Part shown: piece by piece, positions 16,092 through 23,873 of the stretch
Numbering within the stretch: position 1 is the first letter of the stretch
How the letters are laid out: every line of letters begins with the position of its first letter
Origin: an uncultured Lachnospiraceae bacterium
GTDB taxonomy: Bacteria > Bacillota > Clostridia > Lachnospirales > Lachnospiraceae
Length of the DNA: 36,602 nucleotides
Direction: 5' to 3'
NCBI GenBank assembly: GCA_947626285.1
Contig: CANQRR010000035.1
Span: forward strand, 1 to 36,602
Made by a program: the position numbers and the translations under genes
The notes under the pieces: model-generated
Databases searched by the model: none
Told to the model about the DNA's origin: nothing
Seen by the model: only the letters and a program-made list of their open reading frames with translations

Positions 16092-17066
16092 TCAAAACCG
16101 CTCTGCAAGCAACTGCTCCAGCTCCTCATACGATTCCACCAGATTGATCGCACCGCGCAGCTTCGCGGAATTCGGATAACCCGCCGTGTACCAGGAAATG
16201 TGCTTGCGCATTTCGCGGATGCCGATGTATTCGCCCTTGTACTCGATCTGCATCCGCGCGTGGCGCAACATCGTCCGGCGGATCTCCTCGTGTGACGAGC
16301 GCTCGGGAGCTTCCCCGGTCTTCAGATATTGCTGAATTTCCCGGAAGATCCATGGGTTGCCGCGCGCGGCACGACCGACCATAACTGCGTCGCAGCCGGT
16401 CTCCTCGATCATCTGCTTCGCCCTCTGCGCCGAATTCACGTCGCCGTTGCCGATCACGGGAATCTGCACGGCTTCCTTCACCTGCCGGATGATGTCCCAA
16501 TCCGCCCTGCCCGAATAGTACTGCTCGCGCGTTCTGCCGTGCACCGCGACTGCCGCCGCCCCGGATGCCTCCGCGATCCGCGCGATCTCCACCGCGTTGA
16601 CCTCGTTTTCCGAAAAACCCTTCCGAATCTTGACCGTCACGGGCTTCTTCGTGGCGCGCACCGTCTTGCTGACGATCTCCGCCACAAGCTTTGGATCGCG
16701 CATCAGCGCAGAACCTTCGCCGTTCCCGGCCACCTTCGGCACCGGACAGCCCATGTTGATGTCCAGAATGTCGAACGGTTGCTCTTCAATATATGCGGCC
16801 ATCCGGCTGATTATATCCGGGTCGGAGCCGAAAAGCTGAAGCGAAACCGGCCGTTCCTCACTCGCCGTCTCCATCAGCGCGGCGGTATTCTTGTTCCCAA
16901 AGGAAATCGCCTTCGCGCTGATCATCTCCGTACAGACCAGTCCCGCGCCCTGCTCCCGGCACAGCAAGCGAAATGGCAGGTCGGATACCCCTGCCATCGG
17001 CGCCAGTATGATATTATTGTCCAAAATTACGTTTCCGATTCTCAGTTTTCTGATCTTATTTTCCAC
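16092..17066 (-). CDS. dusB: tRNA-dihydrouridine synthase DusB
   Basis: The 324-residue flavoenzyme reduces specific uridines of the tRNA D-loop with NADPH. It has the FMN TIM barrel start (LAPMAGVSDLPFR), the active site cysteine C107 in NMGCPVPKV, and GNGDV plus MVGRAARGNPW in the phosphate-binding region, followed by a helical C-terminal domain. The length is normal. The start codon is GTG, with AGGGACAG upstream. It is the last gene of the birA-side cluster; greA downstream has a separate promoter. Confidence 0.95.
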   Translation of the reverse strand: MENKIRKLRIGNVILDNNIILAPMAGVSDLPFRLLCREQGAGLVCTEMISAKAISFGNKNTAALMETASEERPVSLQLFGSDPDIISRMAAYIEEQPFDILDINMGCPVPKVAGNGEGSALMRDPKLVAEIVSKTVRATKKPVTVKIRKGFSENEVNAVEIARIAEASGAAAVAVHGRTREQYYSGRADWDIIRQVKEAVQIPVIGNGDVNSAQRAKQMIEETGCDAVMVGRAARGNPWIFREIQQYLKTGEAPERSSHEEIRRTMLRHARMQIEYKGEYIGIREMRKHISWYTAGYPNSAKLRGAINLVESYEELEQLLAERF

Positions 17067-17160
17067 TTTTCTGTCCCTGTTCCCACAAAAAACTCATACC
17101 GCAGTCCCTCGCTGTTTTTTCATCTGTTTTCACAGAACCGGCAACACGCGCTTTGGTCCT

Positions 17161-17502
17161 TTACAGCTCCAGCGAATCGATCCCCTTCGTCAGCACCTGA
17201 TAATAAAGCTGCAGAGAGCGCAGCAGATCCTCTTTCTCGCGCTGCAGCTCCTTGATCTTCAGCTCCGCGCCGATCTCGTCATAGGAATAATCGTCCTGCG
17301 CCGCCTGCGTCCGAAACAGCAGCTCGCCGTCCTCGTCGAACTCAAGCAGAAGGATTCCCCCTACATCATGCGTGAACAGCACGCACATGATCTGCAGTTC
17401 TTCCTTGATCTGCGTCGGAAGGTTCGCAAAAGCCTCGTTCAGATAATACTTTTCCTCGTACGCGTTCGCGCCGCACAACACAACTGTGGCATTTTCGCTC
17501 AT
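17161..17502 (-). CDS. Small conserved protein (DUF6145-like)
   Basis: This 113-residue acidic cytoplasmic protein of unknown function begins MSENATVVLCGANAYEEKYY, with a central LPTQIKEELQIMCVLFTHDVG and a C-terminal helix that could form a coiled coil. I recall this family (I believe named DUF6145) between birA and dusB in Lachnospiraceae. GGAGG before the ATG at 17502 fixes the start; the longer upstream frame is a shadow of birA. It lies 64 bases after birA and 94 before dusB, in line with cotranscription. Confidence 0.75.
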   Translation of the reverse strand: MSENATVVLCGANAYEEKYYLNEAFANLPTQIKEELQIMCVLFTHDVGGILLLEFDEDGELLFRTQAAQDDYSYDEIGAELKIKELQREKEDLLRSLQLYYQVLTKGIDSLEL

Positions 17503-17566
17503 ATAAAAAACCTCCGCTGCCTGTTCTGTCCATCGTGTGGAAACGGCCGCTCCATGCCTGCGGCAC

Positions 17567-18547
17567 TCACACGTATCCGTAGATTCCCCGAACCGACACC
17601 TCACCGGCGTAAACTTCTTCGACTCTTCCATCGTCCCGGCGGACCAGAAGCTCGCCGCGCGCATTGATGCCCTTCGACACGCCATCGTACTCATTGCCGG
17701 GCTCCAGCACGCGCACGCGACTGCCGATCCCGGCAAGAAGTCCGTTGTATTCGTCCTGCAGGCCGCTCATGTCCTGCGTCTTCAGAAATTCCTCATAGCA
17801 GAGTTCAAACTGCCGCATGCACTCCGCGATCAGCCCTGCGCGGTCCGGCCTCAAACCGGTCAGTTCATGCAGAGACACCGCCTTCTGCGCCAGTTCCTCC
17901 GGAAAGTCCCGCACGTAAGTGTTGATCCCGACGCCGATCACCAGGTAATTGATATAATCAATCTCGCTGCTCATCTCCGTCAGGATGCCGCAGATCTTCC
18001 GACCGTCCGTCACGACGTCGTTCGGCCACTTGATCTTCGTCTCCACGCCGCAGAAACTCCTGCACGCGCGTGCCACGGTGATCCCCATCACAAGCGTCAG
18101 CATGGACGCGTGCGGCGGCTCGATCTCCGGCCGCAGGAGCAAGGTCATTGCAACTGCGCTGCCCGCGGACATGACCCATGAGCGCCCGCGGCGCCCTTTG
18201 CCCTGGTTCTGCTCCTCCGCGACCACCAACATTCCCGACGGTGCGCCGGCCTCCGCCAGACGCCTCGCCTCGTTGTTCGTAGAATCGATCGTCGCGCAAT
18301 ACCGGACCGGCCGCCCGACCCACTTTGTCCTCAGCCGGCTCTCAATCTCCTCCGCCGTCACAAGGTCGGGACGATGAAGAATCCGATACCCCTTCCGGGG
18401 CACGGATTCTATCTCATAGCCTTCTTCTTTCAATTGATTGATCACTTTCCAGACCGCAGTCCGGGACACCTGCAGCTCCTCGCACAGCTCCTGCCCGGAC
18501 ACAAATCCGTCGCTGCGCCCAAGCGCGGTCAGTACACTGCATTTCAT
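17567..18547 (-). CDS. birA: Biotin ligase / biotin repressor BirA
   Basis: The 326-residue bifunctional protein attaches biotin to carboxylase carrier domains and represses biotin genes. An N-terminal winged HTH (1-60, SRTAVWKVINQLK) is followed by the ligase core with GKGRRGR (116-122), the biotinyl-AMP loop, and KWPNDV (173-178), and then a small C-terminal SH3-like domain. The length is that of the regulatory class II type. GGAG lies upstream of the ATG. It follows argF by 46 bases. No biotin synthesis gene is present in the window. Confidence 0.95.
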   Translation of the reverse strand: MKCSVLTALGRSDGFVSGQELCEELQVSRTAVWKVINQLKEEGYEIESVPRKGYRILHRPDLVTAEEIESRLRTKWVGRPVRYCATIDSTNNEARRLAEAGAPSGMLVVAEEQNQGKGRRGRSWVMSAGSAVAMTLLLRPEIEPPHASMLTLVMGITVARACRSFCGVETKIKWPNDVVTDGRKICGILTEMSSEIDYINYLVIGVGINTYVRDFPEELAQKAVSLHELTGLRPDRAGLIAECMRQFELCYEEFLKTQDMSGLQDEYNGLLAGIGSRVRVLEPGNEYDGVSKGINARGELLVRRDDGRVEEVYAGEVSVRGIYGYV

Positions 18548-18593
18548 TCCATAATTCTCCAGTAAAACCCGATGATGTATTCCGCCGCCAAAG

Positions 18594-19598
18594 TTACTGC
18601 CCTGCGATCTCGTACCCCAGCGTCGCCGCGATCACGGCCTTGATCGTGTGCATACGGTTCTCCGCCTCGTCAAAAACGACCGACTGCTCCGATTCGAAGA
18701 CTTCGTCCGTCACTTCCATCGCGTCAAGCCCGAACTTCTCGTGGATCTGCCGCCCGATCTCCGTCTCCAGGTCGTGGAACGCCGGCAGGCAGTGCATGAA
18801 GATCGCCTTCGGTCCCGCAAGCTGCATCACCCGTGCGTTGACCTGGTACGGCAGCAGCGCCTTGATCCGCTGTTCCCAGACCTCGTCCGGCTCGCCCATG
18901 GACACCCAGACGTCCGTATAAATCACGTCCGCACTCTTCGCGCCTTCCTCGACGCTCTCCGTCAGCGTGATGGAACCACCGCTAGTCTTCGCATACTCCC
19001 GGCACGCCTCCACAAGCTCCTGGTTCGGGAAATACTCCTTCGCCGTGCACGCCACGAAATGCATACCGAGCTTCGCGCAGACGATCATCAGCGAATTGCC
19101 CATGTTGTACCGCGCGTCGCCGAAATACGCCAGACGTTTACCTTTCAGCTCTCCCAAATGCTCCCGAATCGTCAGACAGTCCGCCAGCATCTGCGTCGGA
19201 TGGTACTCGTTCGTCAGTCCGTTCCAGACCGGGACGCCAGCATACTTCGCCAGCTCCTCCACAATGCTCTGGCCGTAGCCGCGGTACTCGATGCCATCGT
19301 ACATTCGGCCGAGCACGCGCGCGGTATCGCAGATACTCTCCTTTTTGCCGATCTGCGAACCCTTCGGGTCCAGATAGGTCACATGCATGCCCAGATCGTG
19401 CGCCGCCACTTCAAACGAACAGCGCGTCCTCGTGCTTGTCTTCTCAAAGATCAGGGCAATGTTCTTTCCCGTAAAATAATGGGTCAGTTCCCCCGCTTTT
19501 TTCTTTGCCTTCAGGTCCGCCGCCAGATCGAGAAAATACGTGATCTCCTCCGGCGTAAAATCCCGAAGCGTCAGAAAATTTCTGCCCTTCAGATTCAT
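18594..19598 (-). CDS. argF: Ornithine carbamoyltransferase
   Basis: The 334-residue enzyme forms citrulline from ornithine and carbamoyl phosphate (or the reverse in the arginine deiminase pathway). Carbamoyl-phosphate binding STRTR is at 55-59 and HPTQ at 133-136; ornithine binding DVWVSMGE is at about 229-236 and HCLPAFHD at 269-276. The length is normal. Whether it is anabolic (argF) or catabolic (arcB) cannot be decided: no other arginine genes are adjacent. It lies between the stomatin-like gene (33 bases) and birA, an unusual but operon-like spacing. Confidence 0.95.
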   Translation of the reverse strand: MNLKGRNFLTLRDFTPEEITYFLDLAADLKAKKKAGELTHYFTGKNIALIFEKTSTRTRCSFEVAAHDLGMHVTYLDPKGSQIGKKESICDTARVLGRMYDGIEYRGYGQSIVEELAKYAGVPVWNGLTNEYHPTQMLADCLTIREHLGELKGKRLAYFGDARYNMGNSLMIVCAKLGMHFVACTAKEYFPNQELVEACREYAKTSGGSITLTESVEEGAKSADVIYTDVWVSMGEPDEVWEQRIKALLPYQVNARVMQLAGPKAIFMHCLPAFHDLETEIGRQIHEKFGLDAMEVTDEVFESEQSVVFDEAENRMHTIKAVIAATLGYEIAGQ

Positions 19599-19631
19599 AA
19601 TATCCTCTCCCCGAAATGCTTTTATCTTGTC

Positions 19632-20591
19632 TTATGCCTCTTTCGAAGCCTTCACATCCTTCGCGACCTCTGTCACCGCGCTCACAAGGCCTGCCACATT
19701 CTGTATCTCAGACGGGATGATGATCTTCGTGGACTTGCCGTCCGCCACCTTTTCAAGCGTCTCGAAGCTCTTCATCGTCAGAACAGCCTGATCAGCCCCC
19801 GCTTCCTTGATCAGACGGATGCCTTCCGCCTTCGCCTGCTGCACCTTCAGGATCGCCTCCGCCTGGCCTTCCGCCTCGCGGATCATACGCTCCTTCTCAG
19901 CCTCCGCATGCAGGATCGCGGACTGCTTCTCCGCTTCCGCATCCAGAATCGCGGACTGCTTGTTACCCTCGGCCACAAGGATTGAAGACTTCTTCTCACC
20001 CTCTGCCTTCAGGATCGCTTCTCTTCGTTCGCGTTCCGCCTTCATCTGCTTCTCCATCGCGTCGACGATCTGCGCCGGCGGCAGGATGTTCTTCAGCTCC
20101 ACGCGGTTCACCTTGATGCCCCACGGATCGGTAGCCACGTCGAGCGTCGAGCGCATCGTCGTGTTGATCACTTCGCGGGAAGTCAGCGTCTGGTCGAGTT
20201 CCATGTCGCCGATGATGTTTCTCAGCGTAGTCGCCGTCAGGTTCTCGATCGCCATGATCGGGTTCTCCACGCCGTAGGTGAACAGCTTCGGATCCGTGAT
20301 CTGGAAGAACACGACCGTGTCGATCCGCATCGTGACGTTATCTTTCGTGATCACCGGCTGCGGGTCAAAGTCGACGACCTGCTCCTTTAAGTTCACACGC
20401 TTCGCCACACGGTCGATCAGCGGGAGCTTAAAGTGCAGTCCGACGTCCCAGGTGCTCTGGTAGCCGCCGAGCCGCTCCAGAATAAACGCCTGCGCCTGCG
20501 GAACGATCTTTACGCAGCTCGCAAGAACCAGCAAAAGAATGACTACCAGAACGATTACAAGAATTGTTCCGAACGGAATTCCTACATCCAT
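19632..20591 (-). CDS. SPFH/stomatin-like membrane protein (paraslipin type)
   Basis: The 319-residue protein has an N-terminal membrane segment (about 8-27), an SPFH/band 7 domain (about 28-185, with PQAQAFILERLGGY at the start) and a long Ala/Glu/Lys-rich coiled coil (185-265) containing near-repeats of KQSAILDAEAE. Such proteins form rings or cages in the cytoplasmic membrane and organise microdomains. It directly follows nfeD (two bases between), the usual conserved pair. A role in membrane stress is inferred from the family. Confidence 0.92.
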   Translation of the reverse strand: MDVGIPFGTILVIVLVVILLLVLASCVKIVPQAQAFILERLGGYQSTWDVGLHFKLPLIDRVAKRVNLKEQVVDFDPQPVITKDNVTMRIDTVVFFQITDPKLFTYGVENPIMAIENLTATTLRNIIGDMELDQTLTSREVINTTMRSTLDVATDPWGIKVNRVELKNILPPAQIVDAMEKQMKAERERREAILKAEGEKKSSILVAEGNKQSAILDAEAEKQSAILHAEAEKERMIREAEGQAEAILKVQQAKAEGIRLIKEAGADQAVLTMKSFETLEKVADGKSTKIIIPSEIQNVAGLVSAVTEVAKDVKASKEA

Positions 20592-20593
20592 CG

Positions 20594-21034
20594 TTAAACC
20601 TCCTCCACGATCAGCTTCACACCGCTGATCTTTGTGATTTTGACCTGTTTTCCTGTTTCAATCTGAATATCGTCGGCCACTGCACGCGCGGACCACGACT
20701 GGCCCTTAACCAGCACCCGTCCCTTGCCTGCCAGGTTTTCGATCGGCTCCGTGACGACCGCCGTCACGCCCACTAGACTCCCCGCGTTCGTCTTCGTGCG
20801 CTCCCTGTTCAGCCACTTGACCGCCGCCGGCCGTGTGACAAACAACAGCACTACTGACACCGCGCAGAATACAATGATCTGAATCAGCGTATCGACTCCT
20901 GCGATTGCAAGCCCGAACGCCACCAGCGCGCCTCCCGCGAACCAGATCGTCGTCAACCCTAATGTGATCGCTTCGACGATCAGCAGGATCACAAACAGCG
21001 CGAGCCAGGTCACAGCCTGCAGATTAATATCCAT
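20594..21034 (-). CDS. NfeD-family membrane protein
   Basis: The 146-residue protein has three hydrophobic segments in the first 70 residues and a C-terminal soluble OB-fold domain (about 85-145, with GVTAVVTEPIENLAGKGRV). It is the short NfeD type without a protease domain. It is the partner of the stomatin-like protein downstream and probably acts with it in the membrane. AGGAGG lies upstream of the ATG. Confidence 0.9.
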   Translation of the reverse strand: MDINLQAVTWLALFVILLIVEAITLGLTTIWFAGGALVAFGLAIAGVDTLIQIIVFCAVSVVLLFVTRPAAVKWLNRERTKTNAGSLVGVTAVVTEPIENLAGKGRVLVKGQSWSARAVADDIQIETGKQVKITKISGVKLIVEEV

Positions 21035-21118
21035 ACAGTAAGCCTCCTCTCTTCATAATTATCATTTATTTTACTATATTTTGCCGCAAAGCACAACCGA
21101 TTATCCAATATTTCTGTC

Positions 21119-21589
21119 TCAATTCACCGCTTTGCTCACGTCCACCCACTTCGCGCTCCCGGAGAACTTCTCCAGCTCTTCCATAGTCACCTCAATCGCG
21201 CTGTTCGAACTGCCCGCCGCCGGGAACACTGTCGCAAAGCGCTTCAGCGACTCATCCAGATAGATCTCCACACCTTCCTTCACGCCGAACGGACAGACGC
21301 CGCCGACCGCATGGCCGATCATCTCCGTCACCTGATCAGCGCTGAGCATTTTTGCTTTCGTGTGAAACAGGGCCTTGTACTTCGCATTGTCCACCTTCAC
21401 GTCGCCCGCCATCACGATCAAAACCGCATGGTCGTCCACCAGAAAGGAAAGCGTCTTCGCGATCCGCGCCGGCTCGCAACCCGCCGCCTGCGCCGCCAGC
21501 TCCACCGTCGCGCTGGACGTTGGAAATTCGATGATTCTCCGGTCCGCATCCCACTGTTTCAGATATTCTCTCACAACCTCAATCGCCAT
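21119..21589 (-). CDS. YbaK/prolyl-tRNA-editing domain protein
   Basis: The 156-residue protein belongs to the YbaK/ProX/INS-like family, which hydrolyses mischarged aminoacyl-tRNAs such as Cys- or Ala-tRNA-Pro. The conserved active-site lysine is K45 (ARIAKTLSF), followed by AGDVKVDNAKYK and the glycine-rich GGVCPFGV and FPAAGSSNSAIEV loops. I start at 21589, with GGGAG eight bases upstream. It stands about 85 bases upstream of nfeD on the same strand and has its own promoter. The exact substrate tRNA is not known. Confidence 0.85.
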   Translation of the reverse strand: MAIEVVREYLKQWDADRRIIEFPTSSATVELAAQAAGCEPARIAKTLSFLVDDHAVLIVMAGDVKVDNAKYKALFHTKAKMLSADQVTEMIGHAVGGVCPFGVKEGVEIYLDESLKRFATVFPAAGSSNSAIEVTMEELEKFSGSAKWVDVSKAVN

Positions 21590-21648
21590 ATCCCTGTCTC
21601 CCGTCCCTTTCAAATATCCGTCAACCTTGTGTAGTTTTCATGCCGCTA

Positions 21649-21677
21649 ATCGTATCATTCGCACTTCTGATTGTCAA
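21649..21677 (-). promoter_or_regulatory. Promoter of the YbaK-like gene
   Basis: On the minus strand TTGACA (21677-21672) and TACGAT (21654-21649) are separated by 17 bp, giving a leader of about 50 nt. Confidence 0.75.
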
Positions 21678-21747
21678 CCGAATTCGCCGTTTTTACGGCT
21701 TTTTCCCGGTCTCCAAAAAAATATTTTTTAAAAAACAAAAATTTTTG

Positions 21748-21775
21748 TTGTAATTTTCCCCCAAATGATTATAAT
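21748..21775 (+). promoter_or_regulatory. Promoter of the tRNA-Val/tRNA-Ala pair
   Basis: TTGTAA (21748-21753) and a perfect TATAAT (21770-21775) are 16 bp apart, with an A/T-rich UP-like tract upstream. The first tRNA starts about 12 bases after the -10, so the leader is minimal. Confidence 0.75.
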
Positions 21776-21786
21776 AGAGATGTTCG

Positions 21787-21860
21787 GGAAGCATAGCTCA
21801 GCTGGGATGAGCGTTCGCCTCACACGCGAGAGGTCAGGAGTTCGAGCCTCCTTGCTTCCA
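21787..21860 (+). tRNA. tRNA-Val(CAC)
   Basis: A full cloverleaf can be drawn: acceptor GGAAGCA/TGCTTCC, D-stem GCTC/GAGC, anticodon stem TTCGC/GCGAG with loop CTCACAC (anticodon CAC), and T-stem AGGAG/CTCCT with loop TTCGAGC. CCA is not encoded. A perfect 9-bp hairpin (21869-21877/21880-21888) separates it from the next tRNA and is probably a processing spacer. Confidence 0.93.
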
Positions 21861-21895
21861 TCGAAAAAGTGCCGGAGGGCTCCGGCACACATTCT

Positions 21896-21968
21896 GGGGA
21901 TATAGCTCAGTTGGGAGAGCGATGCGTTCGCAACGCATAGGTCAGGGGTTCGAGTCCCCCTATCTCCA
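21896..21968 (+). tRNA. tRNA-Ala(CGC), integration target
   Basis: The cloverleaf is acceptor GGGGATA/TATCTCC, D-stem GCTC/GAGC, anticodon stem ATGCG/CGCAT with loop TTCGCAA (anticodon CGC), and T-stem AGGGG/CCCCC. No CCA is encoded. Its last 24 bases form part of the 25-bp attL repeat, so the mobile element has inserted here and restored the tRNA's 3' end. Confidence 0.95.
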
Positions 21969-21969
21969 T
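21945..21969 (+). repeat. attL: 25-bp direct repeat in the tRNA 3' end
   Basis: The sequence starts GGGGTTCGAG and ends CTATCTCCAT, and is identical to 35273-35297. It covers the T-loop, the 3' half of the T-stem, the acceptor strand and two further bases. Confidence 0.95.
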
Positions 21970-21978
21970 TCCTACCTT

Positions 21979-22016
21979 GCCGGAAAGTCCCGTAAATACG
22001 GGGGTTTCCGGCTTTT
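21979..22016 (+). terminator. Terminator supplied to the tRNAs by the element
   Basis: GCCGGAAA (21979-21986) pairs with TTTCCGGC (22005-22012), with an inner CCCGTA/TACGGG stem, and is followed by TTTT. It lies inside the element, so since insertion the tRNA transcript ends at an element-borne terminator. Confidence 0.8.
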
Positions 22017-22038
22017 ACTTTTCTCAAAAAAGCCTTCT

Positions 22039-22057
22039 GTCTTCAAGCTGTCTTCAA
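22039..22057 (+). promoter_or_regulatory. Left arm-type sites: GTCTTCAA twice
   Basis: GTCTTCAA occurs at 22039-22046 and 22050-22057 (11-bp period). The same octamer is duplicated at the right end (35202-35219). Paired direct repeats inside each end are typical integrase arm-binding sites. Confidence 0.55.
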
Positions 22058-23214
22058 ATCGCATCCTTCTCCAAAGTATGGAACTCAGGTATTCCGTTAA
22101 TGATCCGTCTCTTTTCCTCCAGAGATCGACGGTCCCTGTGGTAATGACGCTCCGTGCACGAAATGTCTGTGTGGCCCATCTGCGTCTCAACGATCTTTCG
22201 TCCGACTTTCCCGGAGTCGATCAGGAGGGACGCGTATGTGCGCCTGATATCATGCATAGATCGCCGGGGAATACCGAGCTTATCACAGATCCGGTACAAA
22301 CGATTTCGGAAACAGTTGGTTGTCATTCTTCCTTTCCGATTGGTGAAGACGTAACCCCCATCAGAGCACGTTGTACGCAGCTTGTCCAGTATCCAGAGAT
22401 ATCCGTCCGGAACTATTACGCTTCGAATCCCGGCTTTTGTCTTTGGGGTATCCTTCACCTCATAGTGCACTTCCTTTGTCTTAGGATCATGATAGGATGT
22501 CTCCGTCCGTATGACGTTCAAGTAATATTCCCCGAGATCCTCTCTTTTTATTGTTGCGAGTTCCCCGGCTCTTAAACCTGTCACGAACGAGAGCAATATG
22601 CCCAGATTCCAGATATCGGGGTGATCTGCCAGATAACTCATGACAATAGAAGTTTCCGCCTCGCTGAATACCTCCGACTCATCCCGTCTAATCTGCTTGT
22701 GGAAGGACGCGTCCGTCAAATCCATGTCTGCAATCGTTTCAGTGATTGAAAACGTTACAAGACCCCTGCGTTTCGCATATTTGAGAAATCCCTTCGTAAC
22801 ACCAAGCAGACCGCTGAATGCCTTCGCAGACAACTCATATTTTGAGATCTGTTCTTCAAGGAATTCTACAATCTCTCCTTCACGCAGTGATTTAATCCGG
22901 CGCTTTCCAAGCTCTTTATAATGCCTGTTGTAATAGCGATTGTCCCGGTCATAAGTAGCCATGCTGACCTTTTCAAGTTGTAGCCTGCGGTCGTTCCATT
23001 CCCTAAACACCTGATCGATCCTTGGGTTTTTTGCATCTTCTTTATAATATGCAACAATCGCATCTTCCAACTCCTCACGGGTACGTTTTTTGACATTCCT
23101 CCTCACCGTTGTACCGTCCAGCTGTTTTTCAGGCAGATAGGTTGACCACCTTCCGTCTGCGCCCTGGGTTATCTTGTATGGATGGTTCTGTAAGCATTTC
23201 ATTCGTTGGTTCAT
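22054..23214 (-). CDS. int: Site-specific tyrosine integrase (element integrase)
   Basis: The 386-residue enzyme most likely catalyses integration into and excision from tRNA-Ala(CGC). An N-terminal arm-binding domain (about 10-60, HPYKITQGADGRWSTYLP) is followed by a SAM-like core-binding domain (62-160) and the catalytic domain. All catalytic residues are visible: R215 (TGLRAGEL), K258/K260 (TPKTKAG), H321 and R324 (HDIRRTYA), H348 (MGHTD) and the nucleophile Y358 (RHYHR). The gene ends 85 bases from attL. A consensus promoter lies directly upstream. There is no good RBS, but a five-codon frame (23228-23211) ends ATGA over its start and may couple translation. Confidence 0.93.
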   Translation of the reverse strand: MNQRMKCLQNHPYKITQGADGRWSTYLPEKQLDGTTVRRNVKKRTREELEDAIVAYYKEDAKNPRIDQVFREWNDRRLQLEKVSMATYDRDNRYYNRHYKELGKRRIKSLREGEIVEFLEEQISKYELSAKAFSGLLGVTKGFLKYAKRRGLVTFSITETIADMDLTDASFHKQIRRDESEVFSEAETSIVMSYLADHPDIWNLGILLSFVTGLRAGELATIKREDLGEYYLNVIRTETSYHDPKTKEVHYEVKDTPKTKAGIRSVIVPDGYLWILDKLRTTCSDGGYVFTNRKGRMTTNCFRNRLYRICDKLGIPRRSMHDIRRTYASLLIDSGKVGRKIVETQMGHTDISCTERHYHRDRRSLEEKRRIINGIPEFHTLEKDAI

Positions 23215-23247
23215 AGTTCAGTACACATCCGTATACCTGACAAAAAC

Positions 23248-23276
23248 ATTATAACGTCATTGAATATTTTTTTCAA
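23248..23276 (-). promoter_or_regulatory. Promoter of the element integrase
   Basis: On the minus strand TTGAAA (23276-23271) and a perfect TATAAT (23253-23248) are separated by 17 bp. It lies between the coiled-coil gene stop (23279) and int, so int can be expressed independently of the long left-arm transcript. Confidence 0.8.
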
Positions 23277-23278
23277 CA

Positions 23279-23872
23279 TCATTTCATCCTAGATGAACGC
23301 GGGAACCGATCTTTGCTTATATAAAGCGGCCCGGTCGTAAAGACTGTCGCCTCCCAAAATCCTGATCTGATGTCCGCTTTGTATAGTATACGGTACAAGG
23401 TATTCGATTCACTACCAGAGAGCTCATCCGTGTCACAGTCCAAGTCAAGTTTCTCACACCCAAGCTCTTCCGCAATATTTCTGGCAAACAGATCTGTTTC
23501 AACTGCAAGGCATGCAGATCGAAAATCAAGCTCTGCAGGATATGGTGTCTGCAAGGCGGTCCTCCATGCGGCAAACGCAGCATCATCCGAGCGCTCCAGA
23601 TACTGTTCAGACCGCAAGACTATATAGCCATCGTGCTCCTTTTTTGGCTTAATATCCCTGGCGGCGTTTGACCTCTCCCTCATGATCCGTTTTAATCCTG
23701 CATTCAGCATCCGCTCTTCCTCAAGCTGGACCTGCAGCTCCTCATTTCGTTTCTCACTGTCTGCCATAAGGGCCCGCAGCTCCTGCTCTTTCTCCTCCAT
23801 CTGATTCAGCTGGATGTTGAGGGACTTGATCGTCTCTTCATTCACATAATTAAATATCGTCTCTAAATCCAT
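23279..23872 (-). CDS. Coiled-coil protein of unknown function
   Basis: The 197-residue cytoplasmic protein has a Glu-rich coiled coil at about 14-70 (QMEEKEQELRALMADSEKRN) and a C-terminal domain (80-197) containing DGYIVLRSEQYLER, AWRTALQTPYP and FRSACLAVETDLFARNIAEELG. I do not recognise it. The start is coupled to the preceding recombinase gene: that gene's TAG and this ATG are separated by a single base (TAGCATG). This suggests the two products act together, for example as a recombinase and its accessory factor. Confidence 0.7.
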   Translation of the reverse strand: MDLETIFNYVNEETIKSLNIQLNQMEEKEQELRALMADSEKRNEELQVQLEEERMLNAGLKRIMRERSNAARDIKPKKEHDGYIVLRSEQYLERSDDAAFAAWRTALQTPYPAELDFRSACLAVETDLFARNIAEELGCEKLDLDCDTDELSGSESNTLYRILYKADIRSGFWEATVFTTGPLYISKDRFPRSSRMK

Positions 23873-23873
23873 G

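Noticed and set aside
18648-19985. Plus-strand frame of 445 codons
   Set aside because: It runs antisense across argF and the end of the stomatin-like gene; both are certain, so this is a shadow.
21869-21888. Perfect 9-bp hairpin between the tRNAs as a terminator
   Set aside because: No T-run follows and the next tRNA is eight bases away, so it is more likely a processing spacer.
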